The notes: generated from the letters alone by a model not told the origin. 44,695 nucleotides of DNA from an uncultured Clostridia bacterium (GCA_946187775.1 CAMHSI010000008.1:1-44695), one strand, 5' to 3'; numbered from the stretch's first letter, positions 10,407 through 19,310 are shown. Translations and numbers: made by a program.

Positions 10407-11609
10407 TCAGGTGCCTCCTCTCAGCGCGCTTCCGGGGTCCACCCGGCTCAGCCGGCGGGCGGCAAGGAAACCGGCAGCCGCGGAGACCGCGGACGCCAGG
10501 AGCACCGTGCCCAGGGCCAGGGCCAGGATGGTGCCGGCTCCGGGAAGCAGGTAGGGAAGGGACAGCTGCTGCTCGATGAGGGCGGAGAAGGGGAAGATGC
10601 ACAGGGCCGCCAGGGCCGTTCCCGCGGCGCCCCCCAGCACTCCGCACAGGGCGGACTCTGTGAGCACCATGCGGCCAAGCCCCTGCCGGGAGGCTCCCAG
10701 CAGCCGCAGCACCGCGAACTCCCCGGCGCGCTCCCGGGAAATCATCAGGAAAACCAGCAGCAGGATCACCACCGCCAGCACCCACACCAGCGCGATGAGC
10801 AGCGTTACCGTGCGGCTTACGCCGGCCAGGCTGTCGGAGATACCGGTAATCATGCTCCGGGTGCGGACGGCGGTCACTTTCCGCAGCTTTCCCGTGAGGG
10901 CGGAATTGACCTGGCCGATGTCGGCCCCGTCCCTTACCTTGATGTACACGGCGGAGATGATATCCTCGTCCCCGCTTTTGATTTTGTGGTTGATGCCCTT
11001 TTCCTCCGCGGCCTCCAGGAGCTTCCGCATCGTATCCATGTTGCAGTAGACGGCGGTATCCAGGCCGGTTCCCGTGGGTTCCAGGCAGGCGGTCACCTTG
11101 CACTGCCTATCGTAGATCCGCAGGATCTCTCCCATTCCGGCCTCCACCTTGCAGCCCACGGCAATTTCCATATCGCCCAGGCCGTTTTTCAGGCTGCGGG
11201 AGATCCAGGGCTGAACCGTGAAATCCAGTTGGGGATCAATGCCGATCACCTGGATTTTCACGGAGCAGCAGTCGGCTTTCAGGGAGGCCAGGAAGGTCTG
11301 GGGGGCGGCCTTTTCCACGCCGGGGACCTCCAGCGCCTTTTCCGTTACGGAGGCGTCCATGTACCAGGCGCCGGCGGTTCCCTGCAGGAAAAGGTCCTTG
11401 AAGCTGACCTTGCTCTGGGCTTCGGAGGGAACCAGGATGATGTCCGCTCCCAGCCGGGATTCAAGGCTCTGCAGCCCGCTGCGCAGGGACAGCACGACTA
11501 CCGTGCCGCCGAACACGGCAAGGGACAGGAAGGCTGTCAGCAGCGACAGGGCGACGGTGCGGCCGGGTTTGCGGATCAGGTTCTGAACGGATAAAGCAAA
11601 TGTCTTCAT
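10407..11609 (-). CDS. FtsX-type ABC permease of the iron operon (third)
   Basis: A 400-aa four-segment permease: one membrane helix at about 20-40, an external domain to about 265, then three helices. The external domain has several cysteines (DCCSVK, RQCKVTACLE), unusual for this family and possible sites for metal or disulfide chemistry. The cytoplasmic REIG-like block is RERAGEFAVLRLLG. The start overlaps the DUF4418 stop by 4 bp (ATGA). It is distinct from the two permeases earlier in the operon and probably pairs with the ATPase that follows. Confidence 0.82.
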   Translation of the reverse strand: MKTFALSVQNLIRKPGRTVALSLLTAFLSLAVFGGTVVVLSLRSGLQSLESRLGADIILVPSEAQSKVSFKDLFLQGTAGAWYMDASVTEKALEVPGVEKAAPQTFLASLKADCCSVKIQVIGIDPQLDFTVQPWISRSLKNGLGDMEIAVGCKVEAGMGEILRIYDRQCKVTACLEPTGTGLDTAVYCNMDTMRKLLEAAEEKGINHKIKSGDEDIISAVYIKVRDGADIGQVNSALTGKLRKVTAVRTRSMITGISDSLAGVSRTVTLLIALVWVLAVVILLLVFLMISRERAGEFAVLRLLGASRQGLGRMVLTESALCGVLGGAAGTALAALCIFPFSALIEQQLSLPYLLPGAGTILALALGTVLLASAVSAAAGFLAARRLSRVDPGSALRGGT

Positions 11610-11992
11610 GATTCTTTTGCGCAGACTGCGCCTGCGGCCGCCGCCAGGGCGGACGCTGCGAAGAGAATGATCAGGGCTGGCTGCATGACGGCGCGGCAGC
11701 GCATGCTGCTCATCCGGCAGAGGCTGATCAGGGTTCCGGGGGTCAGGATACCCAGCAGGCAGGCCGGCAGGGCACTGAGGTATACTCCCCGGCGTCCGCG
11801 GCGAAGCAGCAGGGCCATCACCGCCAGGATGCCCAGCACCGCTCCGATGCCCATGCAGGACCTTCCGGCCCAGTGGCAGGCGCCGAAGCTCCCGTCCTCA
11901 TGGACGCAGGGAGAAAGAAAAGAGATGCTTCCCAGGGTGATGACCAGGGACAGCGCCAGCAGGACGCATCCCGGAATCAACTGCTTCTTCAT
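11606..11992 (-). CDS. DUF4418-like small membrane protein
   Basis: A 128-aa protein with four predicted membrane helices. It has conserved-looking PCVHEDG and ACHWAG motifs in the first external loop, and LCRMSSMRC before the last helix. This pattern of Cys/His and Met residues near membrane faces matches my recollection of DUF4418, a family of unknown function often found beside ABC transporters in Bacillota. The potential ligands (Cys, His, Met) suggest metal or electron handling, but this is inference. It overlaps its neighbours by 4 bp on both sides, so it is translated as part of the iron operon. Confidence 0.65.
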   Translation of the reverse strand: MKKQLIPGCVLLALSLVITLGSISFLSPCVHEDGSFGACHWAGRSCMGIGAVLGILAVMALLLRRGRRGVYLSALPACLLGILTPGTLISLCRMSSMRCRAVMQPALIILFAASALAAAAGAVCAKES

Positions 11993-12675
11993 GCTTTCGT
12001 TTCCTTTCCGAAGTTTTCATTGATGACTTCCCTGGCAACCTTCCCGTGCTCCAGCACAATGGTCCGCTGGGCGGCGTCTGCCACCTCCGGGTCATGGGTG
12101 ACCACGATCAGGGTGGTTCCCTCCTTATGAAGCTGGGCGAAAAGATCCAGGACGATGTTTTCGTTGGCTTCGTCCAGGTTTCCCGTGGGCTCGTCCGCCA
12201 GGATCAGCTCCGGATGGTTGATCAGGGCCCGGGCCACGCAGACCCGCTGCTGCTCGCCGCCGGAAAGCTGGCTGGGAAGATGGCGGGCACGCTCCCGCAG
12301 GCCGACCCGCTCCAGGGCTTCCAGGGCTTCCTTCTCATCGGGCATGGAATGGTAATACTGGCTGACCATGATGTTTTCCACCGCCGTCAGGTAATTGACC
12401 ATATGGAACTGCTGGAAGATCAGGCCGATCTTGTCCCGGCGGATATCGGTGAGCTTTTTGCTGCTCTCCTTGCTGATGTCCACGCCGTCCAGCAGCACTT
12501 CGCCCATGGTGGGCTTGTCCATGCAGCCGATGATGTTCATCATGGTGCTCTTTCCGCTTCCGGAGGGGCCCATGATGGCGACCCATTCCCCCTGATCCAC
12601 ATGGAGGCTTACATTATCCAGGGCTTTCAGGTCCCCGTAAATCTTGGATACGTTTTTCAGTTCAAGCAAAGACAT
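11989..12675 (-). CDS. ABC ATPase of the FTR1/P19 iron operon (Cj1663-like)
   Basis: A 228-aa ATPase: Walker [11 protein letters not shown]-loop FQQFHMVN, signature LSGGEQQR, Walker [13 protein letters not shown], switch VTHDPEV. In Campylobacter jejuni the FTR1 permease and P19 genes are followed by two FtsX-type permeases and one such ATPase, the same arrangement as here. The ATG at 12675 is chosen because the protein then begins [14 protein letters not shown], as usual for the family. A TTG six bases upstream is closer (5 nt) to the AGGGAG site and is an alternative. The gene follows the flavin-binding permease directly and overlaps DUF4418 by 4 bp. Confidence 0.88.
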   Translation of the reverse strand: MSLLELKNVSKIYGDLKALDNVSLHVDQGEWVAIMGPSGSGKSTMMNIIGCMDKPTMGEVLLDGVDISKESSKKLTDIRRDKIGLIFQQFHMVNYLTAVENIMVSQYYHSMPDEKEALEALERVGLRERARHLPSQLSGGEQQRVCVARALINHPELILADEPTGNLDEANENIVLDLFAQLHKEGTTLIVVTHDPEVADAAQRTIVLEHGKVAREVINENFGKETKA

Positions 12676-12681
12676 CTGCAA

Positions 12682-14139
12682 TCATTCTCCCTTCAGTACA
12701 ATAGCCGGATCGATGGATACGGCGCGGCGGATCGGCGCGAGGCAGCTCAGGGCGGCGATGGCCATGGAGACGATGACCGCTGCCGGCAGCAGCAGGGGCT
12801 GGAAGGTGATGGAGCTGCCGAACACGTTTACGCTGACCACCTGGGCAAAAACGAAGCCCAGGATGGCGCCCATGACGCCTCCCAGCAGGCCGAGGAACAG
12901 GCCTTCTCCCAGGAATTCGGCCCGGATGGACTGATCTGAGGCCCCCAGGGCCTTGCGCAGGCCGATTTCCCGGCGCCGCTCCGAAACAACCGCCATCATG
13001 GTGGTGGATACGCAGATCATCGTCAGCAGCAGCACCACCAGGGTTACCAGGAACACGAGGGCTGTCAGCTTTTCAAGCACGGAAGCCTCGGATTTCGCCA
13101 CCCGTTTGACAAGCCGGGCCCGCACCGCGTCGGAGGCGGCCGTAATCTTTTCCGCGTAGGCTTCCAGCTGCTCCGCTCCGGCGGAGACGCTCAGCTCCGC
13201 CACATCCAGGTGATCCGAACCGGTCATGTTTTCCATGTCCGCGAGGCTCATGAACACGTAGCCCTCTTCCTCGCCGCCGGTGGTCAGGATACCGCTGACG
13301 CTGAAGGACAGCGTTTTCGGTTTCGCGTCCTCCGAAGCCTTCCGGGCGGAGTTCAGGGCATTCACCACCGCTTCGGAGGTGACCGTGGCGCCGGTCAGGG
13401 CGTCGGTATCCCCCGGAGCGAGGGGAAGGGTTTTCCCGGTGAACTGCGCCAGGTACGCTTCGTCCTCCGCTACCAGCCCGCCGTATTCCGGGGTCTGGGT
13501 TTCCGCGTTCACAGTGACGGAGGCGATGGCCCCGTTTTCATCCAGCTGCGCGGTTACATAAACGATGCCGGTGCCGAAGCCCTCGGCGCTGCCGGAAAGA
13601 AGCGCGCCGGGCACCCGGCTTTCCTCCGGGGTCGATTCCCCGGCCAGGACGGTCGGCTGCCAGGTCAGCTCCATGTCGCTGCCGACCTTTACACCGATGG
13701 TTTCCGCGATTTCCCTGCCGACCAGCACCTCCCGGGGATTTTCCGGATACCTGCCCTCCACGCTGAAGTAGGGGCTGGTTTTGGTGATTTCCCCGAAGTC
13801 GGTGCCAGCGGCGGTAAAGGACTGCTGGCGGGAAGTCATATCCAGCCGGATATACCGGTAGGGGGCGGCGCCCACCAGCTCCGTTTCCGGAACGGCGCCC
13901 AGGGCTTCCCGCAGGGTTTCGCTGTTCAGTTCCCTGCCTTCCTCCGGAAGGAGTACCATGTTCGCGCCGTAGCTGCGGAACTGGGCGCCCATCTGCCGGG
14001 GCACGTCCACATAGATGGTAACCAGGCCGGCAAGGATCGTGGCGCCGATGCCGATGGACAGCAGCGCGATCAGCATCCGGGACCGGCGCCGCAGCAGGGA
14101 TGCGGTAATCATCCGCAGGAACATTCTTTTTTTGCTCAT
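12682..14139 (-). CDS. FtsX-type ABC permease with an inserted FMN-binding domain
   Basis: A 485-aa permease with one helix at about 20-42, a long external region, and three helices at about 360-380, 412-435 and 448-470. Inside the external region, residues about 187-268 form an FMN_bind-type domain. It begins GIVYVTAQLDENG, runs through ETQTPEYGG, and ends in D-A-L-T-G-A-T (246-252) followed by VTSEAVVNAL. D-x-x-[S/T]-G-A-T is the motif on which ApbE attaches FMN to the last threonine, here Thr252. A flavin on the outer face would let this permease take part in electron transfer, for example reducing Fe(III). No apbE is present in the window. Fusion of this domain to an FtsX permease is unusual in my experience. 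Confidence 0.85.
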   Translation of the reverse strand: MSKKRMFLRMITASLLRRRSRMLIALLSIGIGATILAGLVTIYVDVPRQMGAQFRSYGANMVLLPEEGRELNSETLREALGAVPETELVGAAPYRYIRLDMTSRQQSFTAAGTDFGEITKTSPYFSVEGRYPENPREVLVGREIAETIGVKVGSDMELTWQPTVLAGESTPEESRVPGALLSGSAEGFGTGIVYVTAQLDENGAIASVTVNAETQTPEYGGLVAEDEAYLAQFTGKTLPLAPGDTDALTGATVTSEAVVNALNSARKASEDAKPKTLSFSVSGILTTGGEEEGYVFMSLADMENMTGSDHLDVAELSVSAGAEQLEAYAEKITAASDAVRARLVKRVAKSEASVLEKLTALVFLVTLVVLLLTMICVSTTMMAVVSERRREIGLRKALGASDQSIRAEFLGEGLFLGLLGGVMGAILGFVFAQVVSVNVFGSSITFQPLLLPAAVIVSMAIAALSCLAPIRRAVSIDPAIVLKGE

Positions 14140-14160
14140 TTTTTTACCCTCCTCCCCGCA

Positions 14161-15456
14161 TCAATGCCCGCCGTGGAGCACTTCCGCCGGCCGCAGCCGC
14201 AGAATGGTCCGGATGGCAGGGAGACTGCCGGCCACCGTGACCAGGGCGATCAGGCCGGCAACGATCGGCGCCACCCGGGGATCCGCCTCGATGGCGGAAC
14301 CGAATACGCCGTGGCCGATAAGCTGGGCAAAGCCGAGGCCCAGCAGGGATCCGGCCGCGTAGCCGAAGAGGGCGGTGATCAGGATTTCCGTCATAACGAC
14401 CCCGGTAATGCTCCGGTCCTTCGCACCGATGGCCTTGAGCAGGCCGATTTCCTTGCTGCGCTCCATGACGGAGGCGGTGACCAGGTTGGAAATGCCCAGG
14501 GCCGATCCGATCAGGCTCAGGGCGGTGATCAGGATCATCAGGAGCTTCGTCTTGTCCAGGATGGTGCCTTCGCTTTCCGCCACCTTCCGCACGGCTGTGG
14601 CGGTGCTTCCGGAGATGGCCTCCTGGATCTGGTAGCAGATGGCGCTGACGTAGGCGGTGCAGTACCAGGTTTCATAATCCCGGGAGCTGAGGGCCGCAGG
14701 GTTCCGGGCGGCCCGCCGGGCCAGCTCGTTGTCCGGCGTGGTCAGGGCGGAAACCTCGATGGAGGCTACCTTGCCCTCCTTTCCGCACAGGGCCTGGACG
14801 AGGTCCAGGGAACCGAAAAGCAGGTCGTCCTCATCCCCGCCTGCGTCAAAGATTCCGGCCAGGGTGACTTCCTTTTCCCCGGCGGAGCCCTTCAGCAGGA
14901 TCCGGTCCCCGGCATGCCAGCCGTATCCGGCGGCGACGGACGTTCCGGCCATGATTTCCTGGTCGGCGCCCTCCGCCTTTTCATCGATCCAGCGGCCCTC
15001 CGTAATGTCCCACCAGGACCGCATGCTTGCAATCCCGGCGTCCAGGCTTTCCCCGGTGGGCAGGTCCAGGTGGTGGTTGAACCAGGTGCCCGTGATCTTC
15101 ACGGAATCCCCCTGGGGCACCACGACCTGCGTATCCAGGAAGGGGGTGAAATCAACAATATTGAAGGCCCAGAAGATGGTCTTCAGCTTGCCCAGCTCGT
15201 CCTCCTTCAGGTAGGCGGTATTCAGCTCGGCGCCGCCTCCCACGTCATAAATATCGCTGAGGAGGGAAGAATCCTTGGGCTTGACGGTGATGTTTGCCCC
15301 GTAGTTTTTCAGTTCCTTGTTCACCTTTTCCTCAACGCCCAGCACCACGTTCAGCATGCCGGTAGCCAGGGAAGCGCCCAGGGCAATGGTCAGCGCGATC
15401 AGCAGCATTTTCCCCTTCTGATGGAAGAGGACGCCGCGAATCATACGAAACAGCAT
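14161..15456 (-). CDS. FtsX-type ABC permease of the FTR1/P19 iron operon (Cj1661-like)
   Basis: A 431-aa permease with an N-terminal helix at about 18-40, an external domain to about 300, and three C-terminal helices. The cytoplasmic block is ERSKEIGLLKAIGAKDRSI, typical of FtsX/MacB. It resembles the flavin-domain permease that follows in organisation and start (NYGANI and SYGANM after helix one), suggesting that they form a heterodimer served by the ATPase at 11989. No FMN motif is present in this one. It lies 21 bp after the DUF2318 stop. In Campylobacter the matching pair is needed for full FTR1/P19 iron uptake function. Confidence 0.85.
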   Translation of the reverse strand: MLFRMIRGVLFHQKGKMLLIALTIALGASLATGMLNVVLGVEEKVNKELKNYGANITVKPKDSSLLSDIYDVGGGAELNTAYLKEDELGKLKTIFWAFNIVDFTPFLDTQVVVPQGDSVKITGTWFNHHLDLPTGESLDAGIASMRSWWDITEGRWIDEKAEGADQEIMAGTSVAAGYGWHAGDRILLKGSAGEKEVTLAGIFDAGGDEDDLLFGSLDLVQALCGKEGKVASIEVSALTTPDNELARRAARNPAALSSRDYETWYCTAYVSAICYQIQEAISGSTATAVRKVAESEGTILDKTKLLMILITALSLIGSALGISNLVTASVMERSKEIGLLKAIGAKDRSITGVVMTEILITALFGYAAGSLLGLGFAQLIGHGVFGSAIEADPRVAPIVAGLIALVTVAGSLPAIRTILRLRPAEVLHGGH

Positions 15457-15477
15457 GTTCAGGTTCTCCTTTTCCGC

Positions 15478-16776
15478 TTATTTAAACTCTTTTTCACCGG
15501 CCAGGAGATCTTCCAGGCTGAAGACCAGACTGCCGTCCTTCACTTCGTAGGCCAGGGGGATGGGATTGCAGCCGCCCTTGAACCCGATGGTGTTGATGTT
15601 CATGACCACGTCGCAGCGCTTGCAGATGACCTGGCCGTTGCGTTCGAAGTAGCCGGCGTTGCCGCAGACTTCACAGGCGTCCAGGCCCACGCCGAAGGAA
15701 GCGGAGTTCGGCTTTTTCACAACGATCCAGCGGACATTGATCTCGTTGGGCGTCGTGTACTCAAACCGGTGCAGGTGGCCGTCGCTCACATCCTCCATGG
15801 CGATCCGGACAACGCCTTCCGCCTCATCCACGGTGAAGTGTTCCGGGGCGGAGAGCTCCACCTTGCGGGTGTCGTCCGCCTTGACCACCGTGAGGACCAG
15901 GACGAAAACCAGCAGGAAGGCGACCACGGCAGAGGCGATCCGCCTGCGGCCCCGGTTCCGGGCCTTCAGCTTGCGCAGCTGGGCGGAATTGTCGTACGGA
16001 TCCCGGAGCACGGTTCCCTGGCGGAAATAAACCACCGCCGGAACCGCGGCAAGGACGAAGGTGATCCACAGGAAGAGCATGGAATAATCAGCGGTGAACA
16101 TCATCCAGCTGCCGATCCATCCGTAGGCCTCATCCGTGTAGCGGACGGACCAGCCCAGCCATTTGGCCCGGTTGACCCAGGGGACGAAGAAACGGCCGAA
16201 CCAGTACACGGCATTGACCAGCAGGATTGCGTTCGTTACGGCCGGCAGGCAGCCGAAGGGCTTTATTTCCAGCGCGCAGCCCGAGAGCAGGCGCGCGTAA
16301 ATTGCGAGAAGAATCAGCGCGGCAAGCCATCCGAGCATGCGCGTCGCGTAGTAGGAGGAGAAGTAGCCTTCCCCCATGGTGTTGAAATTGAAGGGGTAGA
16401 GAAGAACGCCCGGCAGGGAGTAGAAAATCCAGACGGCGGACAGGGCGGCACCGGCGGCGCAGAGCGCGGCGGTTCCCGCTTTTTTGCCCTCCGGCCGCTC
16501 CTTCCGGCCGAAAAGGGGCACCAGTACAAACAGCAGCAGCGACAGGATCAGCAGGATCGCGTAGAGATAATGATTCCAGTGGCTGGAAATGATCAGCTTT
16601 GTATTGAACTTTACGGCGGCCAGCACTGCCGAGGCGGCGGTGCCGGCAATCAGGCCCGCGGCGTGGATCCGGCGGCCCGTCCTGCCCAGCAGGCGAAACA
16701 GCAGCGCATGCGTCAGGGCTGCGAAGGTGACTGCCGGAAAGAGGTCCTGAACAACCATCCAAAGATACTTGAACAC
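15478..16776 (-). CDS. DUF2318 Fe-S-type membrane protein (Cj1660-like)
   Basis: A 432-aa protein with about nine membrane helices and a C-terminal external domain. That domain has C-x2-C-x13-C-x2-C (Cys368, 371, 385, 388) plus Cys403, a pattern suited to an iron-sulfur cluster or other metal site, and is the hallmark of DUF2318. The family is routinely found beside FTR1 and P19 genes and is thought to move electrons across the membrane; this function is from family context. The start is a GTG at 16776 with GGAGG 7 nt before it. With the flavin-domain permease it could form a relay from membrane carriers to external iron. Confidence 0.85.
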   Translation of the reverse strand: MFKYLWMVVQDLFPAVTFAALTHALLFRLLGRTGRRIHAAGLIAGTAASAVLAAVKFNTKLIISSHWNHYLYAILLILSLLLFVLVPLFGRKERPEGKKAGTAALCAAGAALSAVWIFYSLPGVLLYPFNFNTMGEGYFSSYYATRMLGWLAALILLAIYARLLSGCALEIKPFGCLPAVTNAILLVNAVYWFGRFFVPWVNRAKWLGWSVRYTDEAYGWIGSWMMFTADYSMLFLWITFVLAAVPAVVYFRQGTVLRDPYDNSAQLRKLKARNRGRRRIASAVVAFLLVFVLVLTVVKADDTRKVELSAPEHFTVDEAEGVVRIAMEDVSDGHLHRFEYTTPNEINVRWIVVKKPNSASFGVGLDACEVCGNAGYFERNGQVICKRCDVVMNINTIGFKGGCNPIPLAYEVKDGSLVFSLEDLLAGEKEFK

Positions 16777-16814
16777 AGAAAATCCTCCGAAACATTGATA
16801 GTCATAAACGCACA

Positions 16815-16857
16815 GAATGCCGGCGCGCTCTCCCCCGCGGAGAACGCGCCGGTATTC
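16815..16857 (-). other. Long intercistronic hairpin between P19 and DUF2318 genes
   Basis: Arms of 19 nt (16815-16833 with 16839-16857) around a 5-nt loop, with one mismatch and one wobble on the minus strand. There is no U-tract after it, so it is not a normal terminator. It may be a processing or stabilising element that keeps P19 mRNA more abundant than the distal genes. Confidence 0.6.
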
Positions 16858-16889
16858 TCAGAAGAATATCCGGATCAATCGTATGGGAA

Positions 16890-17444
16890 TTACCATTCCT
16901 TCACAAATTTCCAGCCGGTCCAGGTGGCGGTCAGGGGTTCGGTCCAGAAGCCGTCCTTGGCTTCAACGCCGGTCTCGGAATCCACGTGGAGCAGGTAGCC
17001 GTTTTCAGCGGGGCTCTTGATGGACAGGGTGATGGAATACTCGCCTTCAGGCAGGGCGATGTTGTTGCCGTAGTGGGGGCCGTCAGAGGCAGCCATGGGC
17101 ATCATGGAGCCGGAGGTGACTTCCTTACCGTCCTTGTCCTTGATGACGAAGTCGATGCTCAGGTAGGGAACCCAGCCGTCCACCGGGAAGCCGTAGGGGT
17201 TCTCGTTGGCAGTCAGGTCCACTTCGATGTGCAGGTCATTGCCTTCCTTGGGAGCGGCATTCTCGGCGGGAGCCATATCCACGGGCTGGAAATATACCAT
17301 GCTCATGGTCATGAAGCCGACTTCCTGCTCGCCTTCGGTACCGAGTTCGTATTCATCAAAACCGGCTTCTTCTTCCGCAAGGCCTACGGCGGAAACGGCG
17401 AAGAGCATCAGGGCAGCCAGCATCAGGGAAATCAGTTTTTTCAT
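16890..17444 (-). CDS. P19/Tpd-family periplasmic-type iron-binding protein
   Basis: A 184-aa exported protein with a signal peptide (MKKLISLML... ending VGLA before EEE) and no lipobox cysteine. It matches the P19/Tpd/FetP family that binds Fe and Cu and partners FTR1-type permeases. The expected metal ligands can be placed: His72 in DLHIEVDL, Met115 or Met117 in GSMMPMA, His124 in GPHYGNN, and His153 in LHVDSETGV. Met-rich FMTMSM at 44-49 may add to the copper site. Length fits the family (about 175-180 aa). GGAGG lies upstream of the start. It lies directly after FTR1, the same order as in Campylobacter, and presumably presents iron to it. Confidence 0.92.
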   Translation of the reverse strand: MKKLISLMLAALMLFAVSAVGLAEEEAGFDEYELGTEGEQEVGFMTMSMVYFQPVDMAPAENAAPKEGNDLHIEVDLTANENPYGFPVDGWVPYLSIDFVIKDKDGKEVTSGSMMPMAASDGPHYGNNIALPEGEYSITLSIKSPAENGYLLHVDSETGVEAKDGFWTEPLTATWTGWKFVKEW

Positions 17445-17518
17445 GGTTGGGATAACCTCCTTTTGTTTTCTCTTGTATATCCGTCACAGACGCTGCGCGG
17501 GGCGGCGGTGTGTGGGTA

Positions 17519-19276
17519 TCAGGTGGTTTGCTGCGCTTTGAGCGCGTCGATCCTGCCGCGGTAATGGGCGATCATGAAGGTGACCAGCAGGATGATGGAC
17601 AGGATCAGCTGGGGAAGCAGGGTTTCCAGCCAGGGATAGATACCGAAGATCTGGATGATGTCATTCTCCGGAACCCCGGGAACCCTGAGGGTCAGGTCGA
17701 AGACGTTGCCCTCCGCCAGCTCCTTGATTCCGCTTCCCAGGAAGCTGACGCACATGACAGCCATCAGGATGGAAGTGGCCGTGAAGAAGATCTTGATGGG
17801 AAGCTTGATGGAAAGCTTTGTGATGGCCAGGTAAATGAACACCAGCAGCACGCAGCCGACGCCGAAGCCCGCCCAGACCATGCCGGGATTTCCTTCGCTG
17901 AGCATGGGCTGGTAAAACAGGACCACCTCAGCTCCTTCCCGGAAGACGCTCAGGAAGGCGGTGAAGCCCAGGGCAAAGGCGCTGCCGGTCTGCACGGAGG
18001 ACTGTACCTTGCCGTCGATGAACCGGGTCCAGCTGGCGGCCTCCGCCTTGGAAATCATCCAGTTGCTGACATAGAACAGGACGCAGACCGCAATCAGGGC
18101 GGTGACGCCCTCAATGATCTCCTGGGCGAGGCCGGCGCCGACGAAGGCCTGCTTGGCCCAGGCGAGAACCGCCGCGGCAGCAAAGCTGGCGAGAATGCCG
18201 GCGGCGGCGCCGATGTAGACGCTGCGCAGGCTCTTCCTGTTGCCGCTCTTGACCAGGTAGGCAATGATGGCCGCAATGACCAGGATCGCTTCCAGGCCCT
18301 CCCGGACAATGATTCCAAAGGCTCCGAGGAAGGTGAGCAGGCGGGGATCACTCTGCTGCTCCTCCTCCTGCGCCGGCTCGGCTGCCGCGGTTTCGGCGGC
18401 CTCGGCGGCTTTCTTTTCCTCATTCCTGGTATCGATGGACTTCGCGTATTTCAGCACGGTGTTCTTGGCCACATCGGTAGCGGTACGGAACTTGTTTTTC
18501 CGGAAACCCGTTTCACCGTTGTCGATGAGGGATTCAAGATCGGCGAAGCATTCGTCCATGGCCTTTCTTTCCTTAACGGAAAGGTCCGTATACAGGGCGT
18601 GGTCCAGGCCGGATTCCTCATACACGGTGTAATAGGCGGTATACAGGTTGTCCCGGGCGGCGTCAAAGTCCTTGTCCAGGTAGGCCAGGTAGGAGGTGTC
18701 CAGCAGCTCCTTCACCAGGGTGGCGGCTTCGTACCAGCTTTCATACTTCGCGGCGGCGTTGGGATCGGCGGAGTATTCCGGATAGGGATCCTGGGCGGAA
18801 AGCTCGCCCCGGAGGTAGTATTTTGTTTCACTCTGCACCCCGCCCTGCATGGCGGCCAGCTTGTTGCCGTCCTCCCGGATCATGGCCTTCAGCTTGGCAA
18901 GGGCGCTGCGGACGGAAACTTTGGTTTCCTGTGTCTGGTTTTCCTTTTTCACGGCAGCCTTGCAGGCGGAGAACTGCATCTCAACCGCGTTCTTCCGGTT
19001 GCCGCTGACGTAGCTCATGGTCTGGCGCTCGAAACCGGTGGTTTCATAGACGCGGAAATAGGCGTTGCTGACATTGTCGTAGGCCGCGGCGGCATCACCG
19101 TCGAGATAGGACTCAAAGGCGGCATCCAGGAATTTGTCGATTTCATCCGCCGCGTCCGCCCAGCGGGTGGAGGGCGCTTCCTCCGCCCAAACCAGGGAGG
19201 GCAGGAGCAGGAGCAGCATCATCAGTCCGCAGAGCAGCCGGGTCCGGAGTGTGTTTTTTCCGGTCATGGTATTCAT
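17519..19276 (-). CDS. FTR1-family high-affinity iron permease with N-terminal external domain
   Basis: A 585-aa first gene of the iron operon. Residues 1-31 are a signal peptide. Residues 32-285 form an external domain built from two related halves (around 45-110 and 187-255, both with a Y-L-D-x-D...A-Y-x-x-V-Y-E pattern). Residues 285-310 are an Ala/Glu-rich linker. The rest is a seven-helix FTR1 domain with both REXXE iron motifs, REGLE at 325-329 and REGAE at 446-450. FTR1 proteins import ferric iron, usually after oxidation or binding by a partner; here P19 follows. AAGGAAG precedes the ATG. The palindromic operator at 19311-19326 lies just after its -10. Confidence 0.93.
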   Translation of the reverse strand: MNTMTGKNTLRTRLLCGLMMLLLLLPSLVWAEEAPSTRWADAADEIDKFLDAAFESYLDGDAAAAYDNVSNAYFRVYETTGFERQTMSYVSGNRKNAVEMQFSACKAAVKKENQTQETKVSVRSALAKLKAMIREDGNKLAAMQGGVQSETKYYLRGELSAQDPYPEYSADPNAAAKYESWYEAATLVKELLDTSYLAYLDKDFDAARDNLYTAYYTVYEESGLDHALYTDLSVKERKAMDECFADLESLIDNGETGFRKNKFRTATDVAKNTVLKYAKSIDTRNEEKKAAEAAETAAAEPAQEEEQQSDPRLLTFLGAFGIIVREGLEAILVIAAIIAYLVKSGNRKSLRSVYIGAAAGILASFAAAAVLAWAKQAFVGAGLAQEIIEGVTALIAVCVLFYVSNWMISKAEAASWTRFIDGKVQSSVQTGSAFALGFTAFLSVFREGAEVVLFYQPMLSEGNPGMVWAGFGVGCVLLVFIYLAITKLSIKLPIKIFFTATSILMAVMCVSFLGSGIKELAEGNVFDLTLRVPGVPENDIIQIFGIYPWLETLLPQLILSIILLVTFMIAHYRGRIDALKAQQTT

Positions 19277-19310
19277 AAGCGGGATTCTTCCTTTCCTCAG
19301 GGAAACAATC

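Noticed and set aside
13210-16998. A 1262-codon open frame on the plus strand.
   Set aside because: It lies opposite four well-supported minus-strand genes (permeases, DUF2318). Its translation is rich in Gly, Gln, His and Asp with no domain, the usual mirror of GC-biased codons.
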